Positions 1 through 8,304 of a stretch of 64,000 nucleotides of DNA are shown here, piece after piece. The notes below the pieces were generated by a model. It was not told the origin of the DNA. It worked only from the letters and a program-made list of their open reading frames with translations, and did not search any database. The stretch's first letter is position 1. Each line of letters starts with the position of its first letter. Both the position numbers and the translations under genes were made by a program. The DNA is from Burkholderia sp. (GTDB lineage: Bacteria; Pseudomonadota; Gammaproteobacteria; Burkholderiales; Burkholderiaceae), in assembly GCA_031253835.1 (NCBI GenBank), contig JAIRVP010000056.1, forward strand, positions 164,046 through 228,045, given 5' to 3'.

Positions 1-461
1 GGCCGCTGCGCGAGCCGCTGTCGCGGCACCGCGACGCGACGCTCGTCAACGATCCGTACAGCGGCGCGCTGCCGCCATGGCCCGACACCTACGCGCTCGC
101 GCTGACGCCGGGCGCCGCGTGGCACCTCGACCAGCCGGCGCTGCGCCGCCCGCTGTCGCAGTTCGCGAACGAGCGCGTGCTCGCCGCGGCCGGCATCGGC
201 GCGCCGGAACGCTTCTTCGCGACGCTGCGGGCGGCCGGTCTCGCGCCGGCGACGCGCGCGCTGCCCGACCACTACGCGTTCGCGGACAATCCGTTCGTCG
301 ACGATGCCGTCGATGCAATCCTGATTACCGAGAAGGATGCAGTAAAATTGGGCGCTTCCTGGCGCGACGCTCGACTGTGGGTGGTCCCCGTCGAAGCCGC
401 GCTCGACCCTCGCCTCATTGCCCTCGTTGTGGAGAAACTCCGTGGACGCTCGCCTGCTTGA
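1..461 (+). CDS. lpxK: Tetraacyldisaccharide 4'-kinase, C-terminal part (5' end outside window)
   Basis: Only the last ~152 codons are present; the frame is open from position 3. LpxK is an inner-membrane-associated kinase that phosphorylates the 4' position of the lipid A disaccharide precursor. Visible family signatures are GIGAPERFFATLR (a conserved substrate-side segment), LPDHYAF and ILITEKDAVK near the C-terminus. The end of the gene overlaps the start of the small Trm112-like gene by 20 bases, and kdsB follows. This is the usual lpxK-trm112-kdsB order of proteobacterial LPS loci and supports the assignment. The start and the P-loop are not visible here. Confidence 0.93.
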   Translation, partial: PLREPLSRHRDATLVNDPYSGALPPWPDTYALALTPGAAWHLDQPALRRPLSQFANERVLAAAGIGAPERFFATLRAAGLAPATRALPDHYAFADNPFVDDAVDAILITEKDAVKLGASWRDARLWVVPVEAALDPRLIALVVEKLRGRSPA

Positions 462-636
462 AATCATTGTGTGCCCTATCTGCAAAGGCCCGCTCCACTA
501 CGACCGCGCCGCGCAGGAGCTGATCTGCAACGCGGACAAGCTCGCGTACCCGATCCGCGACGGCATCCCCGTGATGCTCGTCGACGAAGCGCGCCAGACC
601 GTCGAAGGCACGCCGGTCGATCCGGCCGGCCGCTAA
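442..636 (+). CDS. Trm112-family small zinc-ribbon-like protein (UPF0434/YcaR type)
   Basis: A 64-residue protein beginning with DARLLEIIVCPICKGPL after the start residue. The family is widespread next to kdsB; eukaryotic Trm112 is a methyltransferase partner, but the bacterial role is not settled. A CPIC pair is visible, and the second metal-binding pair usual in zinc ribbons is reduced to one Cys (LICNADK). I chose the GTG at 442 over the in-frame ATG at 418 because GGAG at 431-434 lies 7 bases before it and homologues begin at this residue. The start sits inside the end of lpxK, so the two are probably translationally coupled. Confidence 0.9.
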   Translation: MDARLLEIIVCPICKGPLHYDRAAQELICNADKLAYPIRDGIPVMLVDEARQTVEGTPVDPAGR

Positions 637-646
637 GCCGCCCGAC

Positions 647-672
647 GGCGCGCCGGCCTCGGCCGGCGCGCC
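647..672. repeat. Perfect 12-bp inverted repeat with 2-base loop
   Basis: GGCGCGCCGGCC at 647-658 is followed by TC and its exact reverse complement at 661-672, between the Trm112-like gene and kdsB. No T-run follows, so it is not a canonical intrinsic terminator. It may act as an mRNA-stabilising or attenuating hairpin. Confidence 0.6.
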
Positions 673-737
673 GAACCCTGCCGGCCGACCGGCTCCGGAC
701 GCGCCGCCTGCCCCGTTCTCCTCACCGCTCATCCCCG

Positions 738-1529
738 ATGACTCACCCGCAACCCTTCATCGCCGTCATTCCCGCCCGGCTCGCGTCGTCGCGCCTCCCG
801 AACAAGCCGCTCGCCGATCTCGGCGGCAAGCCGATGGTCGTGCGCGTCGCGGAGCGCGCGCGCGAAGCGGGCGCGCAGCAAGTGCTCGTCGCGTCCGACG
901 CGCAGAGCGTGCTCGACGCGGCGCGCGACCACGGCTTCGAAGCGGTGCTGACGCGCGCCGACCATCCGTCCGGCACCGACCGGCTCGCGGAAGTCGCGGC
1001 GACTTTCGGGTGGAGCGACGACACCGTCGTCGTCAACGTGCAGGGCGACGAGCCGCTGATCGACCCCGTGCTCGTGCGCGACGTGGCGTCGCACCTCGCC
1101 GCGCATCCCGCCTGCGCGATCGCGACCGCCGCCCACCCGATCCACGACGCGGCCGACGTGTTCAACCCGAACGTCGTGAAGGTCGCGCTCGACGCGCAGA
1201 GCGTCGCGCTGTACTTCTCGCGCGCGCCGATTCCATGGAGCCGCGACGCGTACCAGCCGCACTGGCCGGACGTCGCGGCCATGCCGGCACCGGCTTTCCC
1301 GGTGTATCGGCACATCGGCCTCTATGCGTATCGCGCGCGTTTCCTGCGCACCTATCCGTCGCTCGCGCAGGCGCCGATCGAACAGGCCGAGCAGCTCGAA
1401 CAGCTGCGCGCGCTGTGGCACGGCGAGCGCATCGCAGTGCTGATCACCGAGTCCGCGCCCGAAGCCGGGATCGACACGCCGGCCGATCTCGCGCGCGTGC
1501 AGGCCCTTTTTCAGCCGGGTTCAAAATAA
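738..1529 (+). CDS. kdsB: 3-deoxy-manno-octulosonate cytidylyltransferase
   Basis: A 263-residue cytosolic enzyme that joins CTP and KDO to give CMP-KDO, the donor for the LPS inner core. The N-terminus carries the nucleotide-binding run IPARLASSRLPNKPL, with GGKPMV just after. NVQGDEPLI near residue 98 is the metal- and substrate-binding motif, and the length is normal for the family. The ATG at 738 is the first start that gives a family-length N-terminus; longer versions of the frame would read through the upstream hairpin. It follows lpxK and the Trm112-like gene in one direction. Confidence 0.97.
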   Translation: MTHPQPFIAVIPARLASSRLPNKPLADLGGKPMVVRVAERAREAGAQQVLVASDAQSVLDAARDHGFEAVLTRADHPSGTDRLAEVAATFGWSDDTVVVNVQGDEPLIDPVLVRDVASHLAAHPACAIATAAHPIHDAADVFNPNVVKVALDAQSVALYFSRAPIPWSRDAYQPHWPDVAAMPAPAFPVYRHIGLYAYRARFLRTYPSLAQAPIEQAEQLEQLRALWHGERIAVLITESAPEAGIDTPADLARVQALFQPGSK

Positions 1530-1737
1530 CCCGTGGCATAATCAGGCGATTGTGCGAGCCGTCCGCGACCAGCGCGTCCTCGCTTGACCCCGCCCGCGGC
1601 CCTGCCGGCAGCCGCGCGTCACCCACGTCGACGCGCCGCATCAGACCGGTCCGCCGCGCGCCAGGCAAGCCCCGCGCCTGCTGTCGCCGACGCCTTCGAG
1701 GCTCGCCACACGAATCTACATACTTGGAGATATCACC

Positions 1738-2400
1738 ATGCGTTTGATCCTGTTGGGCGCGCCCGGCGCGGGAAAGGGCACCCAGGCAAATTTCATCAAG
1801 GAAAAGTTCGGCATCCCGCAAATCTCGACGGGCGACATGCTGCGTGCGGCCGTGAAGGCCGGCACGCCGCTCGGCGTCGAGGCGAAGGGCTACATGGACG
1901 CCGGCAAGCTCGTGCCGGACGCGCTGATCATCGGCCTCGTCAAGGAGCGCCTGAAGGAATCCGACTGCGCGAACGGCTATCTGTTCGACGGTTTCCCGCG
2001 CACGATCGCGCAGGCTGACGCGATGAAGGACGCCGGCGTCGCGATCGACTACGTGCTCGAGATCGACGTCCCGTTCTCGGAAATCATCGAGCGCATGAGC
2101 GGCCGCCGCACGCACCCGGCATCGGGCCGCACGTACCACGTCAAGTTCAACCCGCCGAAGGTCGAGGGCCACGACGACGTGACGGGCGAACCGCTGATCC
2201 AGCGCGACGACGACAAGGAAGAAACCGTCAAGAAGCGTCTCGAAGTGTACGAAGCGCAGACCAAGCCGCTGATCACGTACTACGGCGACTGGGCGCAGCG
2301 CGGCGAGGAAAACGGCCTGAAGGCGCCGCAGTATCGCAAGATCTCGGGTCTCGGCGCCGTCGAGGCAATCCGCGAGCGCGCGTTTGACGCACTGAAGTAA
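1738..2400 (+). CDS. adk: Adenylate kinase
   Basis: A 220-residue cytosolic enzyme that interconverts ATP + AMP and 2 ADP. The P-loop GAPGAGKGT is at residues 7-15, DGFPRT is near residue 84, and a long LID domain (about residues 122-160) lacks the four zinc cysteines, as in Gram-negative enzymes. GGAG at 1726-1729 precedes the ATG. The 208-base gap after kdsB suggests its own promoter, and an intrinsic terminator follows directly. Confidence 0.98.
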   Translation: MRLILLGAPGAGKGTQANFIKEKFGIPQISTGDMLRAAVKAGTPLGVEAKGYMDAGKLVPDALIIGLVKERLKESDCANGYLFDGFPRTIAQADAMKDAGVAIDYVLEIDVPFSEIIERMSGRRTHPASGRTYHVKFNPPKVEGHDDVTGEPLIQRDDDKEETVKKRLEVYEAQTKPLITYYGDWAQRGEENGLKAPQYRKISGLGAVEAIRERAFDALK

Positions 2401-2420
2401 GCAGCGCGTCGCGCACCCGC

Positions 2421-2451
2421 AAAAAACCGCCCGTTCCGGGCGGTTTTTTTT
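2421..2451 (+). terminator. Intrinsic terminator after adk
   Basis: The stem ACCGCCCG/CGGGCGGT with a TTC-centred loop is preceded by an A-run and followed by eight T residues. It lies 20 bases past the adk stop. Confidence 0.92.
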
Positions 2452-2598
2452 CGCCCGGCCGGGATTCGCACGACCGTGCGTGTATCGCCTCCGCGCGACG
2501 ACGCCCCGTACAATCGGTCGAACGCGTGCCCCGCCCACTCGCGGCGCACCGGCCTTTCGGCCGATGGATCCGCATCGGACAGAACCTGGGAGACAGTC

Positions 2599-3357
2599 AT
2601 GGACATTCGCGGCAACGTGTTTCTGATCACGGGCGGGGCATCGGGCCTCGGCGCCGGCACCGCGCGAATGCTCGCGCAGGCCGGCGGCACGGTCGTGCTC
2701 GCCGACCTGAACGAAGCGGCAGGCGCCGCGCTCGCGGCCGAACTGGGCGGCGTATTCGTGCGCTGCGACGTGTCGGGCGAGGCCGACGCGCAGGCAGCCG
2801 TCGACGCGGCGACGCGCGCGGGCACGCTGCGCGGCCTCGTGAACTGCGCGGGCATCGCACCGGCCGCAAAAACCGTCGGCAAGGACGGCGCGCACCCGCT
2901 CGACGTGTTCGCGAAGACGATCAACGTGAACCTGGTCGGTACGTTCAACATGATCCGGCTCGCGGCTGCCGCGATGGCCGCGACCGCGCCGACCGCGGAA
3001 GGCGAGCGCGGCGTGATCGTCAGCACCGCGTCGGTCGCCGCCTTCGACGGGCAGATCGGCCAGGCCGCCTACGCGGCGTCGAAGGCCGGCGTCGCGGGCA
3101 TGACGCTGCCGATCGCGCGCGACCTGTCGCGCAGCGGCATCCGCGTGATGACGATCGCGCCCGGCCTGTTCGAGACGCCGATGCTGCTCGGCATGCCGCA
3201 GGACGTGCAGGACGCGCTCGGCGCGATGGTGCCGTTCCCGCCGCGGCTCGGCAAGCCGGCCGAATACGCGATGCTGGTGCGCCAGATCGTCGAGAACCCG
3301 ATGCTCAACGGCGAAGTGATCCGCCTCGACGGTGCGATCCGGATGCAGCCGAAGTAA
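2599..3357 (+). CDS. SDR-family 3-hydroxyacyl-CoA dehydrogenase-like oxidoreductase
   Basis: A 252-residue short-chain dehydrogenase. The cofactor motif TGGASGLGAG is at about residues 11-20, and the aspartate after the second strand (LADLNE) suggests NAD(H). NCAGIA and the catalytic YAASK motif (about residue 156) are also present. The overall pattern, including the C-terminal QIVENPMLNGEVIRLDGAIRM, resembles the HSD10/type II 3-hydroxyacyl-CoA dehydrogenase branch, implying a role in fatty-acid or branched-chain amino-acid oxidation. The exact substrate is not readable. The ATG at 2599 puts the Rossmann glycine motif at the normal distance from the N-terminus. It stands alone between two terminators. 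Confidence 0.85.
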   Translation: MDIRGNVFLITGGASGLGAGTARMLAQAGGTVVLADLNEAAGAALAAELGGVFVRCDVSGEADAQAAVDAATRAGTLRGLVNCAGIAPAAKTVGKDGAHPLDVFAKTINVNLVGTFNMIRLAAAAMAATAPTAEGERGVIVSTASVAAFDGQIGQAAYAASKAGVAGMTLPIARDLSRSGIRVMTIAPGLFETPMLLGMPQDVQDALGAMVPFPPRLGKPAEYAMLVRQIVENPMLNGEVIRLDGAIRMQPK

Positions 3358-3365
3358 GCGCCCAT

Positions 3366-3389
3366 GAAAAACGCCCGCGATGCGGGCGT
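3366..3389 (-). terminator. Intrinsic terminator for the murJ/SirB1-like operon
   Basis: The stem ACGCCCGC/GCGGGCGT (3371-3389, 3-base loop) ends in five T residues when read on the minus strand. On the plus side the T-run is poor, so it mainly serves the minus-strand genes. Confidence 0.75.
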
Positions 3390-3422
3390 GTTGTCTTGTT
3401 CCGGCAACGGCGCGATGGCGGC

Positions 3423-4265
3423 TCAGTCCTCGCCGTCGCGCTGCATCCGCTGCCGCAATTCGGTGACCTGCGATTCGACGACGGTCGCGTCGTCCGCCTC
3501 GGGCCGCTCGCCGAGATACTGCTCGAGATCCTCGAGCGCGGGGCGCAGGTAGTCGAGCCGCGCATACGCGAAGCCGCGGTCGCGCACCTCGTCGAGCTGC
3601 TCGGGCAACAGGATCACGAGCCGCTGCTGCACCGCGAGCAGCCGCTGCCAGCGTTCCGTCTGCAGATAGATCGTCTTCAGGTTGCGCAGCATCCGCGCGA
3701 TGATCTCGCGGCTCGTCGCCGGTTGCAGCAGCGCGCGCAACGCGCTGTCGACCGCACCGGCCGCGCGCGCGACGTACGGCTCGAGCATCTCGACCATCTC
3801 GGCTTCGGACAGCGAATGGCCGTTGGTCGGATCGATGATCAGGTCGCCGTCCGGCAGCGTGACGCGCAGCAGGAAATGGCCGGGGAACGACACGCCGCGC
3901 GCCGGCACGCCGATCTGCTCGGCGAGCTCCAGGTACAGCACCGACAGCGAGATCGGGATCCCGCGCCGCCGCTTCAGCACGGCGTTCAGGTGGCTGTTAT
4001 CGGGGTCGTAGTAATCGTTGTGATTGCACGAGAAGCCGAGTTCGCGGAAGAAGAAGTCGTTCAGCGCGGCGACGCGGCCCTTCAGGTCCGCATCGTCGGC
4101 GAACCGCCGGCGCAGCCGCGCCGCCAGCATGTCGAGTTCGGCCAGCGTGCCCTGCAGGTCGAGGTCGGGATACGCGTCCTGCGCCAGCGACAGCGCGGTT
4201 TCCGTGACGGGCAGACTGTCGTCGTCCGCCACGAGCGTGCTGAAGTAGTCGAGGACGCGGGTCAT
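3423..4265 (-). CDS. SirB1-type transglutaminase-like/TPR protein
   Basis: A 280-residue protein of the SirB1 family, with a degenerate transglutaminase core in the first two thirds (RRGIPISLSVLYLELAEQIGVPARGVSFPGHFLL, about residues 100-135) and a TPR-like helical end (LAVQQRLVILLPEQLDEVRDRGFAYARL). No convincing catalytic Cys is visible in the core, so it may bind rather than cleave. Its biochemical role is unknown. The ATG at 4265 lies 8 bases after the murJ stop, so the two are probably one transcript; much longer frames upstream only run through murJ in another frame. Confidence 0.88.
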   Translation of the reverse strand: MTRVLDYFSTLVADDDSLPVTETALSLAQDAYPDLDLQGTLAELDMLAARLRRRFADDADLKGRVAALNDFFFRELGFSCNHNDYYDPDNSHLNAVLKRRRGIPISLSVLYLELAEQIGVPARGVSFPGHFLLRVTLPDGDLIIDPTNGHSLSEAEMVEMLEPYVARAAGAVDSALRALLQPATSREIIARMLRNLKTIYLQTERWQRLLAVQQRLVILLPEQLDEVRDRGFAYARLDYLRPALEDLEQYLGERPEADDATVVESQVTELRQRMQRDGED

Positions 4266-4273
4266 TGCGGTCG

Positions 4274-5824
4274 TCACTTGGCGCGCCTTCTGAAGTAAGC
4301 GTATTTGAAGCCCATCACCCACAACATACCGAAATATAGTGCAGCGAACAGCACGAGGCACGCCGCCATCAGCGCAATGCGGTCGAGCGGCTGCGTGCGC
4401 ATCCCGGTCCAGTCGAAGCTGATCGCGCACCAGTGCATCAGGCCCGCGAGCACGAGCGTCGCGCCGACGAGCTGCACGAAGAAGCGCAGCCAGCCCGGCG
4501 ACGGCTGGTAGATGCCGCGCTTGCGCAGCCCGATGAACAGCAGCAGCGAGTTCAGGCACGCGCCGACGCCGATGCTCAGCGTGAGGCCCGCGTGGCCGAT
4601 CAGCGGCACGAACACGTAGTTCGAGATCTGCGTGACGATCAGCACGCCGATCGCGATCTTCACGGGCGTCTTGATGTCCTGCTTCGCGTAGAAGCCCGGC
4701 GCGAGGATCTTGATCAGGATGATGCCGACGAGGCCGATCCCGTAGGTGGCGAGCGCGCGCGCGACCATCGTGACGGTATGCGCGTCGAACTTGCCGTAGT
4801 TGAACAGCGTCGCGGTGAGCGGCGTCGCGAAGAAGAACAGCGCGAGCGCGCTCGGCGCCGCGAGCAGGAACGTGACGCGCAGCCCCCAGTCGAGCAGCGC
4901 CGAATATTCATGCGAATCGGCGTCGACGTGCGCCTTCGACAGGCTCGGCAGCAGGATCGTGCCGAGCGCGACGCCGAGCAGCGCCGTCGGGAATTCCATC
5001 AGGCGGTCGGCGTAGTTGATCCACGACACGGCGCCCTGCCCGAGCCGCGACGCGATGTTGGTGTTGATGATCAGCGACAGCTGCGCGACCGACACCGCGA
5101 ACGTCGCGGGCACCATCTTCGCGAGCACGCGCTTCACGCCCGGGTGGCGCAGCGCGCGCAGCGGGTTCAGGCCGATCAGCGGCACCATGTCGATCTTCTT
5201 CAGCCCCGGCAATTGCACGAGGAACTGCAGCACGCCGCCGACGATGACGGCCCACGCGAGCGCGTAGACCGGCACCTTCAGGTGCGGCGCGACGAACACG
5301 GCCGCGCCGATGAACGCGACGTTGAGCAGCACCGGCGCGAACGCGGGCAGCGAGAAGCTCTTGTACGTGTTGAGCACGCCGGACGCGAGCGTCGTCAGCG
5401 AGATGAACACGATGTACGGGAACATGATCTGCGTCATCGTGACCGCGAGCGGGAACGCCTGGCCGTCCTTGTGCAGGCCGGACGCGACCGCGAACACGAC
5501 CCACGACGCGCCGGCGATCCCGGCGACCGACAACACCGCAAGCGCCCACGCGAGCACGGTGGACATCGCGTCGACGAGCGCCTTCGTCGCGTCGTGCCCC
5601 TGCTGGTTCTTGAACTCGGCGAGGATCGGCACGAACGCCTGCGAGAACGCGCCTTCGGCGGACAGGCGGCGCAGCAGGTTCGGTATGCGGAAGGCGACGT
5701 AGAACGCGTCGGTGTATTGACTGGCGCCGAACGCACGGGCGATCAGCGTCTCGCGGGCCAGTCCGGTCACGCGCGACAGCAGCGTGAAGCCGCTGACCGT
5801 CAGCAGGGCTCGGAATAGATTCAT
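4274..5824 (-). CDS. murJ: Lipid II flippase MurJ (MviN)
   Basis: A 516-residue polytopic membrane protein that moves the peptidoglycan precursor lipid II across the inner membrane. It starts MNLFRALLTVSGFTLLSRVTGLARE, the typical N-terminus with TM1 and the conserved Arg-rich segment. FRIPNLLRRLSAEGAFSQAF follows at about residue 45, then a succession of hydrophobic helices consistent with 14 TM segments. The start was chosen by alignment to that N-terminus; 31 further in-frame codons upstream look non-coding. It is divergent from rpsT, and the SirB1-like gene follows in the same direction. Confidence 0.97.
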   Translation of the reverse strand: MNLFRALLTVSGFTLLSRVTGLARETLIARAFGASQYTDAFYVAFRIPNLLRRLSAEGAFSQAFVPILAEFKNQQGHDATKALVDAMSTVLAWALAVLSVAGIAGASWVVFAVASGLHKDGQAFPLAVTMTQIMFPYIVFISLTTLASGVLNTYKSFSLPAFAPVLLNVAFIGAAVFVAPHLKVPVYALAWAVIVGGVLQFLVQLPGLKKIDMVPLIGLNPLRALRHPGVKRVLAKMVPATFAVSVAQLSLIINTNIASRLGQGAVSWINYADRLMEFPTALLGVALGTILLPSLSKAHVDADSHEYSALLDWGLRVTFLLAAPSALALFFFATPLTATLFNYGKFDAHTVTMVARALATYGIGLVGIILIKILAPGFYAKQDIKTPVKIAIGVLIVTQISNYVFVPLIGHAGLTLSIGVGACLNSLLLFIGLRKRGIYQPSPGWLRFFVQLVGATLVLAGLMHWCAISFDWTGMRTQPLDRIALMAACLVLFAALYFGMLWVMGFKYAYFRRRAK

Positions 5825-6129
5825 GGGGCGCTTATTATACGGACGTTGCGCGACCCGGCCAGCGGCGTGATGCCGAAAAGCGCACACGCCGCCGGTGCCC
5901 CGTCCAGCCAATGTCACTTCGAACTTGCCACTCGCTTGATTTTGTTGCTATAATCGCCGGTTTCTGGGCTCGTACATGCACGGCAACCGCCGTTTTCATG
6001 TCCCTGCCTCGGTTAAAATCACCGTTTTTTTATGCGCCCCTGGGCAATCGTTCTCAGGGGACGGATCGAAAAGCAGCGCTTGGCCGTCAGGCTCCAAGCT
6101 CTGGAAACAGGACAGGATAAGGAACCGTC
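5825..6129. other. Divergent murJ/rpsT regulatory interval (305 bases)
   Basis: No credible gene is present. It is visibly more AT-rich than its neighbours towards rpsT and contains a good sigma-70 promoter at 5925-5954. There is also a possible second -10 (TAAAAT, 6014-6019) followed by a T-run, giving S20 a leader of over 100 bases. Two rpsT promoters are also known in E. coli. Confidence 0.6.
5925..5954 (+). promoter_or_regulatory. Sigma-70 promoter for rpsT
   Basis: TTGCCA (5925-5930), an 18-base spacer and a perfect TATAAT (5949-5954), about 175 bases upstream of rpsT. Confidence 0.75.
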
Positions 6130-6402
6130 ATGGCTAACTCCGCACAAGCACGCAAGCGCGCCCGCCAGGCCGCGAAGGCAAACTCGCACAACTCGGCGCT
6201 GCGCTCGAAATTCCGTACCGCGATCAAGTCGGTTCGCAAGGCTGTTGAAGCCGGCGACCAAGCAAAGGCTGCCGAGCTGTTCAAGGCTGCCGTGAAGACG
6301 ATCGACACGATCGCCGACAAGAAGATCGTTCACAAGAACAAGGCCGCTCGCAGCAAGAGCCGCCTGGCCGCAGCCGTCAAGGGCCTGCAGGCAGCAGCGT
6401 AA
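6130..6402 (+). CDS. rpsT: 30S ribosomal protein S20
   Basis: A 90-residue, Lys/Arg/Ala-rich protein with the classic start MANSAQARKRARQA and an all-helical composition. It binds 16S rRNA in the body of the small subunit. AAGGA a few bases upstream supports the ATG. It is preceded by a long leader with strong promoter elements and followed by an intrinsic terminator, so it is monocistronic. E. coli S20 represses its own translation; whether that holds here is not shown by the sequence. Confidence 0.99.
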   Translation: MANSAQARKRARQAAKANSHNSALRSKFRTAIKSVRKAVEAGDQAKAAELFKAAVKTIDTIADKKIVHKNKAARSKSRLAAAVKGLQAAA

Positions 6403-6448
6403 ATCCGGTGCGCCCGCTCGCGCGGGCGTTCCTGTTTCCTGCGATCGC

Positions 6449-6476
6449 AAAAAAGCCCGCCTAGGCGGGCTTTTTT
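6449..6476 (+). terminator. Strong bidirectional intrinsic terminator after rpsT
   Basis: AGCCCGC/GCGGGCT stem with a CTAG loop, flanked by A6 on the left and T6 on the right, so it works for rpsT and for the convergent DUF3579 gene. Confidence 0.93.
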
Positions 6477-6551
6477 GTTGCCTGTCGCCTGCGCATCACG
6501 CGGGGCGACGGGTTTTGCCGCGGCGAGCGCCTGCGCCCTCGCCTGCCGGCT

Positions 6552-6872
6552 TCACTTCTTCGCGCCGTAGTCCGGCAATTCGCACGCCTCGGTGACGACG
6601 AGGTTGTTGTCCTTCGCGAAATTCAGCACGAAATCGAAAGCCATCGGTTCGATGTCGCGCAGCCGCGAATCGAGGATCACGCATTTCAGGTCGCCGAGCA
6701 TCGTCGGGCGCACGTACAGCGAATACTTGAGACGCGCATTCGGCCCGCTCGCCCCCGGCCCGAAGCAGGCCATCACACCGGCCAGACGTTCCGACCAGTC
6801 GCTCGGGCGAAACTTTTTCCCGTCTTTCGTGATGCCCTGGATGAAGAATTCGGTCGGAGGGGTTTCAGCCAT
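6552..6872 (-). CDS. DUF3579-family protein
   Basis: A 106-residue cytosolic protein of unknown function. It starts MAETPPTEFFIQGITKDGKKFRPSDWSERLAG and contains the conserved SLYVRPTMLGDLKCVIL stretch typical of this betaproteobacterial family. No signal peptide or membrane segment is seen. It lies divergent from argF, an arrangement I recall from other Burkholderiales. An in-frame ATG 20 codons further upstream is less likely because the extension has no family resemblance. A minus-strand TATAAT is present at 7088-7093. Confidence 0.85.
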   Translation of the reverse strand: MAETPPTEFFIQGITKDGKKFRPSDWSERLAGVMACFGPGASGPNARLKYSLYVRPTMLGDLKCVILDSRLRDIEPMAFDFVLNFAKDNNLVVTEACELPDYGAKK

Positions 6873-7285
6873 GTGGTTACCCAAGTGACGGCCCGGCGAT
6901 GCCCAGGCAACGGCGCCTGGATACGCGAACACAAAGCTGGAACGGACGGCGGCACAAGCATTCCGATATCCCGAAAACGGGACGTCGATGCGCGCCGCCG
7001 GTAGACTGCACCGGATTTGTGCAGCGCACGGCTTGTGTCCGGCAGAGCGCGAAAAGCCTTGCCTGCCGGGCTGGAGAAAACTTTCGAATTATACCGCAGC
7101 GCGCCATCGCGCGTCGTCCCGACGGCCTCCTTCCCGCGCCGTCCGCCGCCTGCCGCGATCGTGCCCCGCTTCGCTCCACGGCTCGTCAAAGCACAGAAAA
7201 TCCTTTATGCTGCTTTGAGTTATCCACACCCGACGGCGGCGCCGTCCGGCCTCGCTGCCGGGTGAAACCCGCCGTATTTCGCTTC
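6873..7285. other. Divergent DUF3579/argF interval (413 bases)
   Basis: No gene is supported here; the frames that cross it have shadow-type composition. It holds a perfect minus-strand -10 (reverse of 7088-7093, preceded by GCGG) for the DUF3579 gene and a weaker plus-strand pair, TCGTCA (7183-7188)/TATGCT (7206-7211) with a 17-base spacer, suitable for argF. No ARG box could be recognised by eye. Confidence 0.45.
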
Positions 7286-8215
7286 ATGACCGCCAAAACC
7301 ATTCGTCACTACCTGCAGTTCAAGGATTTCTCGCTGGAAGACTACGAGTACGTGCTCGAACGCACGGGTATCCTGAAGCGCAAGTTCAAGAACTACGAGA
7401 CCTATCACCCGCTGCACGACCGCACGCTCGCGATGATCTTCGAGAAGAGCTCGACGCGCACGCGCCTGTCGTTCGAGGCCGGGATCTTCCAGCTCGGCGG
7501 CCACGCCGTGTTCATGAGCACGCGCGACACGCAGCTCGGCCGCGGCGAACCCGTCGAGGATTCCGCGCAGGTCATCTCGCGGATGGTCGACATCATCATG
7601 ATCCGCACGTTCGAGCAGGACGTCATCACACGCTTCGCGGAAAACTCGCGCGTGCCGGTGATCAACGGCCTGACGAACGATTACCACCCGTGCCAGGTGC
7701 TCGCCGACATCTTCACGTACTACGAGCACCGCGGCCCGATCGCCGGCAAGACCGTCGCATGGGTCGGCGACGCGAACAACATGCTCTACACGTGGATCGA
7801 AGCCGCGCAGATCCTCGGCTTCAAGCTGCGCCTGTCCACGCCGCCCGGCTACGCGCTCGACATGAAGCTCGTGTCGCCCGGCAGCGCGCCGTTCTACGAG
7901 GTGTTCGACGATCCGAACGAAGCGTGCAAGGGCGCCGATCTCGTCACCACCGACGTGTGGACGAGCATGGGCTTCGAAGCCGAGAACGAGGCGCGCAAGC
8001 AGGCGTTCGCCGACTGGTGCGTCGACGAGGAAATGATGGGCCACGCGAACCCGGATGCGCTCTTCATGCACTGCCTGCCCGCGCACCGCGGCGAGGAAGT
8101 GACGGCCGGCGTGATCGACGGCCCGCAGAGCGTCGTGTGGGACGAGGCGGAAAACCGCCTGCACGTGCAGAAGGCGCTGATGGAGTTCCTGCTGCTCGGC
8201 CGCCTCAAGCACTGA
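7286..8215 (+). CDS. argF: Ornithine carbamoyltransferase
   Basis: A 309-residue cytosolic enzyme that makes citrulline from ornithine and carbamoyl phosphate in arginine synthesis. Active-site motifs are all present: SSTRTR (carbamoyl-phosphate binding, about residue 54), HPCQ (about residue 134) and HCLPAHRGEE (about residue 262). The ATG at 7286 gives the standard short N-terminus MTAKTIRHYLQF. It is monocistronic, with a terminator 20 bases after the stop. Confidence 0.97.
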   Translation: MTAKTIRHYLQFKDFSLEDYEYVLERTGILKRKFKNYETYHPLHDRTLAMIFEKSSTRTRLSFEAGIFQLGGHAVFMSTRDTQLGRGEPVEDSAQVISRMVDIIMIRTFEQDVITRFAENSRVPVINGLTNDYHPCQVLADIFTYYEHRGPIAGKTVAWVGDANNMLYTWIEAAQILGFKLRLSTPPGYALDMKLVSPGSAPFYEVFDDPNEACKGADLVTTDVWTSMGFEAENEARKQAFADWCVDEEMMGHANPDALFMHCLPAHRGEEVTAGVIDGPQSVVWDEAENRLHVQKALMEFLLLGRLKH

Positions 8216-8236
8216 TACGCCGGAACGCATACGCGT

Positions 8237-8270
8237 AAAAAAAAGCGCCGATCGTCGATCGGCGCTTTTT
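8237..8270. terminator. Bidirectional intrinsic terminator between argF and murB
   Basis: AGCGCCGAT/ATCGGCGCT stem flanked by A8 and T5 runs, between two convergent genes. Confidence 0.92.
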
Positions 8271-8304
8271 GTTTGGCCGCGCGGAAAACGGTGCCGCGCC
8301 CGCG

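Noticed and set aside
1444..2895. 483-codon minus-strand frame across kdsB-adk-SDR
   Set aside because: Runs antisense to three well-supported genes and across the adk terminator; no recognisable motif.
4433..5818. 461-codon open frame on the plus strand opposite murJ
   Set aside because: Composition is dominated by Arg, Glu, Asp and His as expected from reading the complement of a GC-rich membrane-protein gene; no start signal or known domain.
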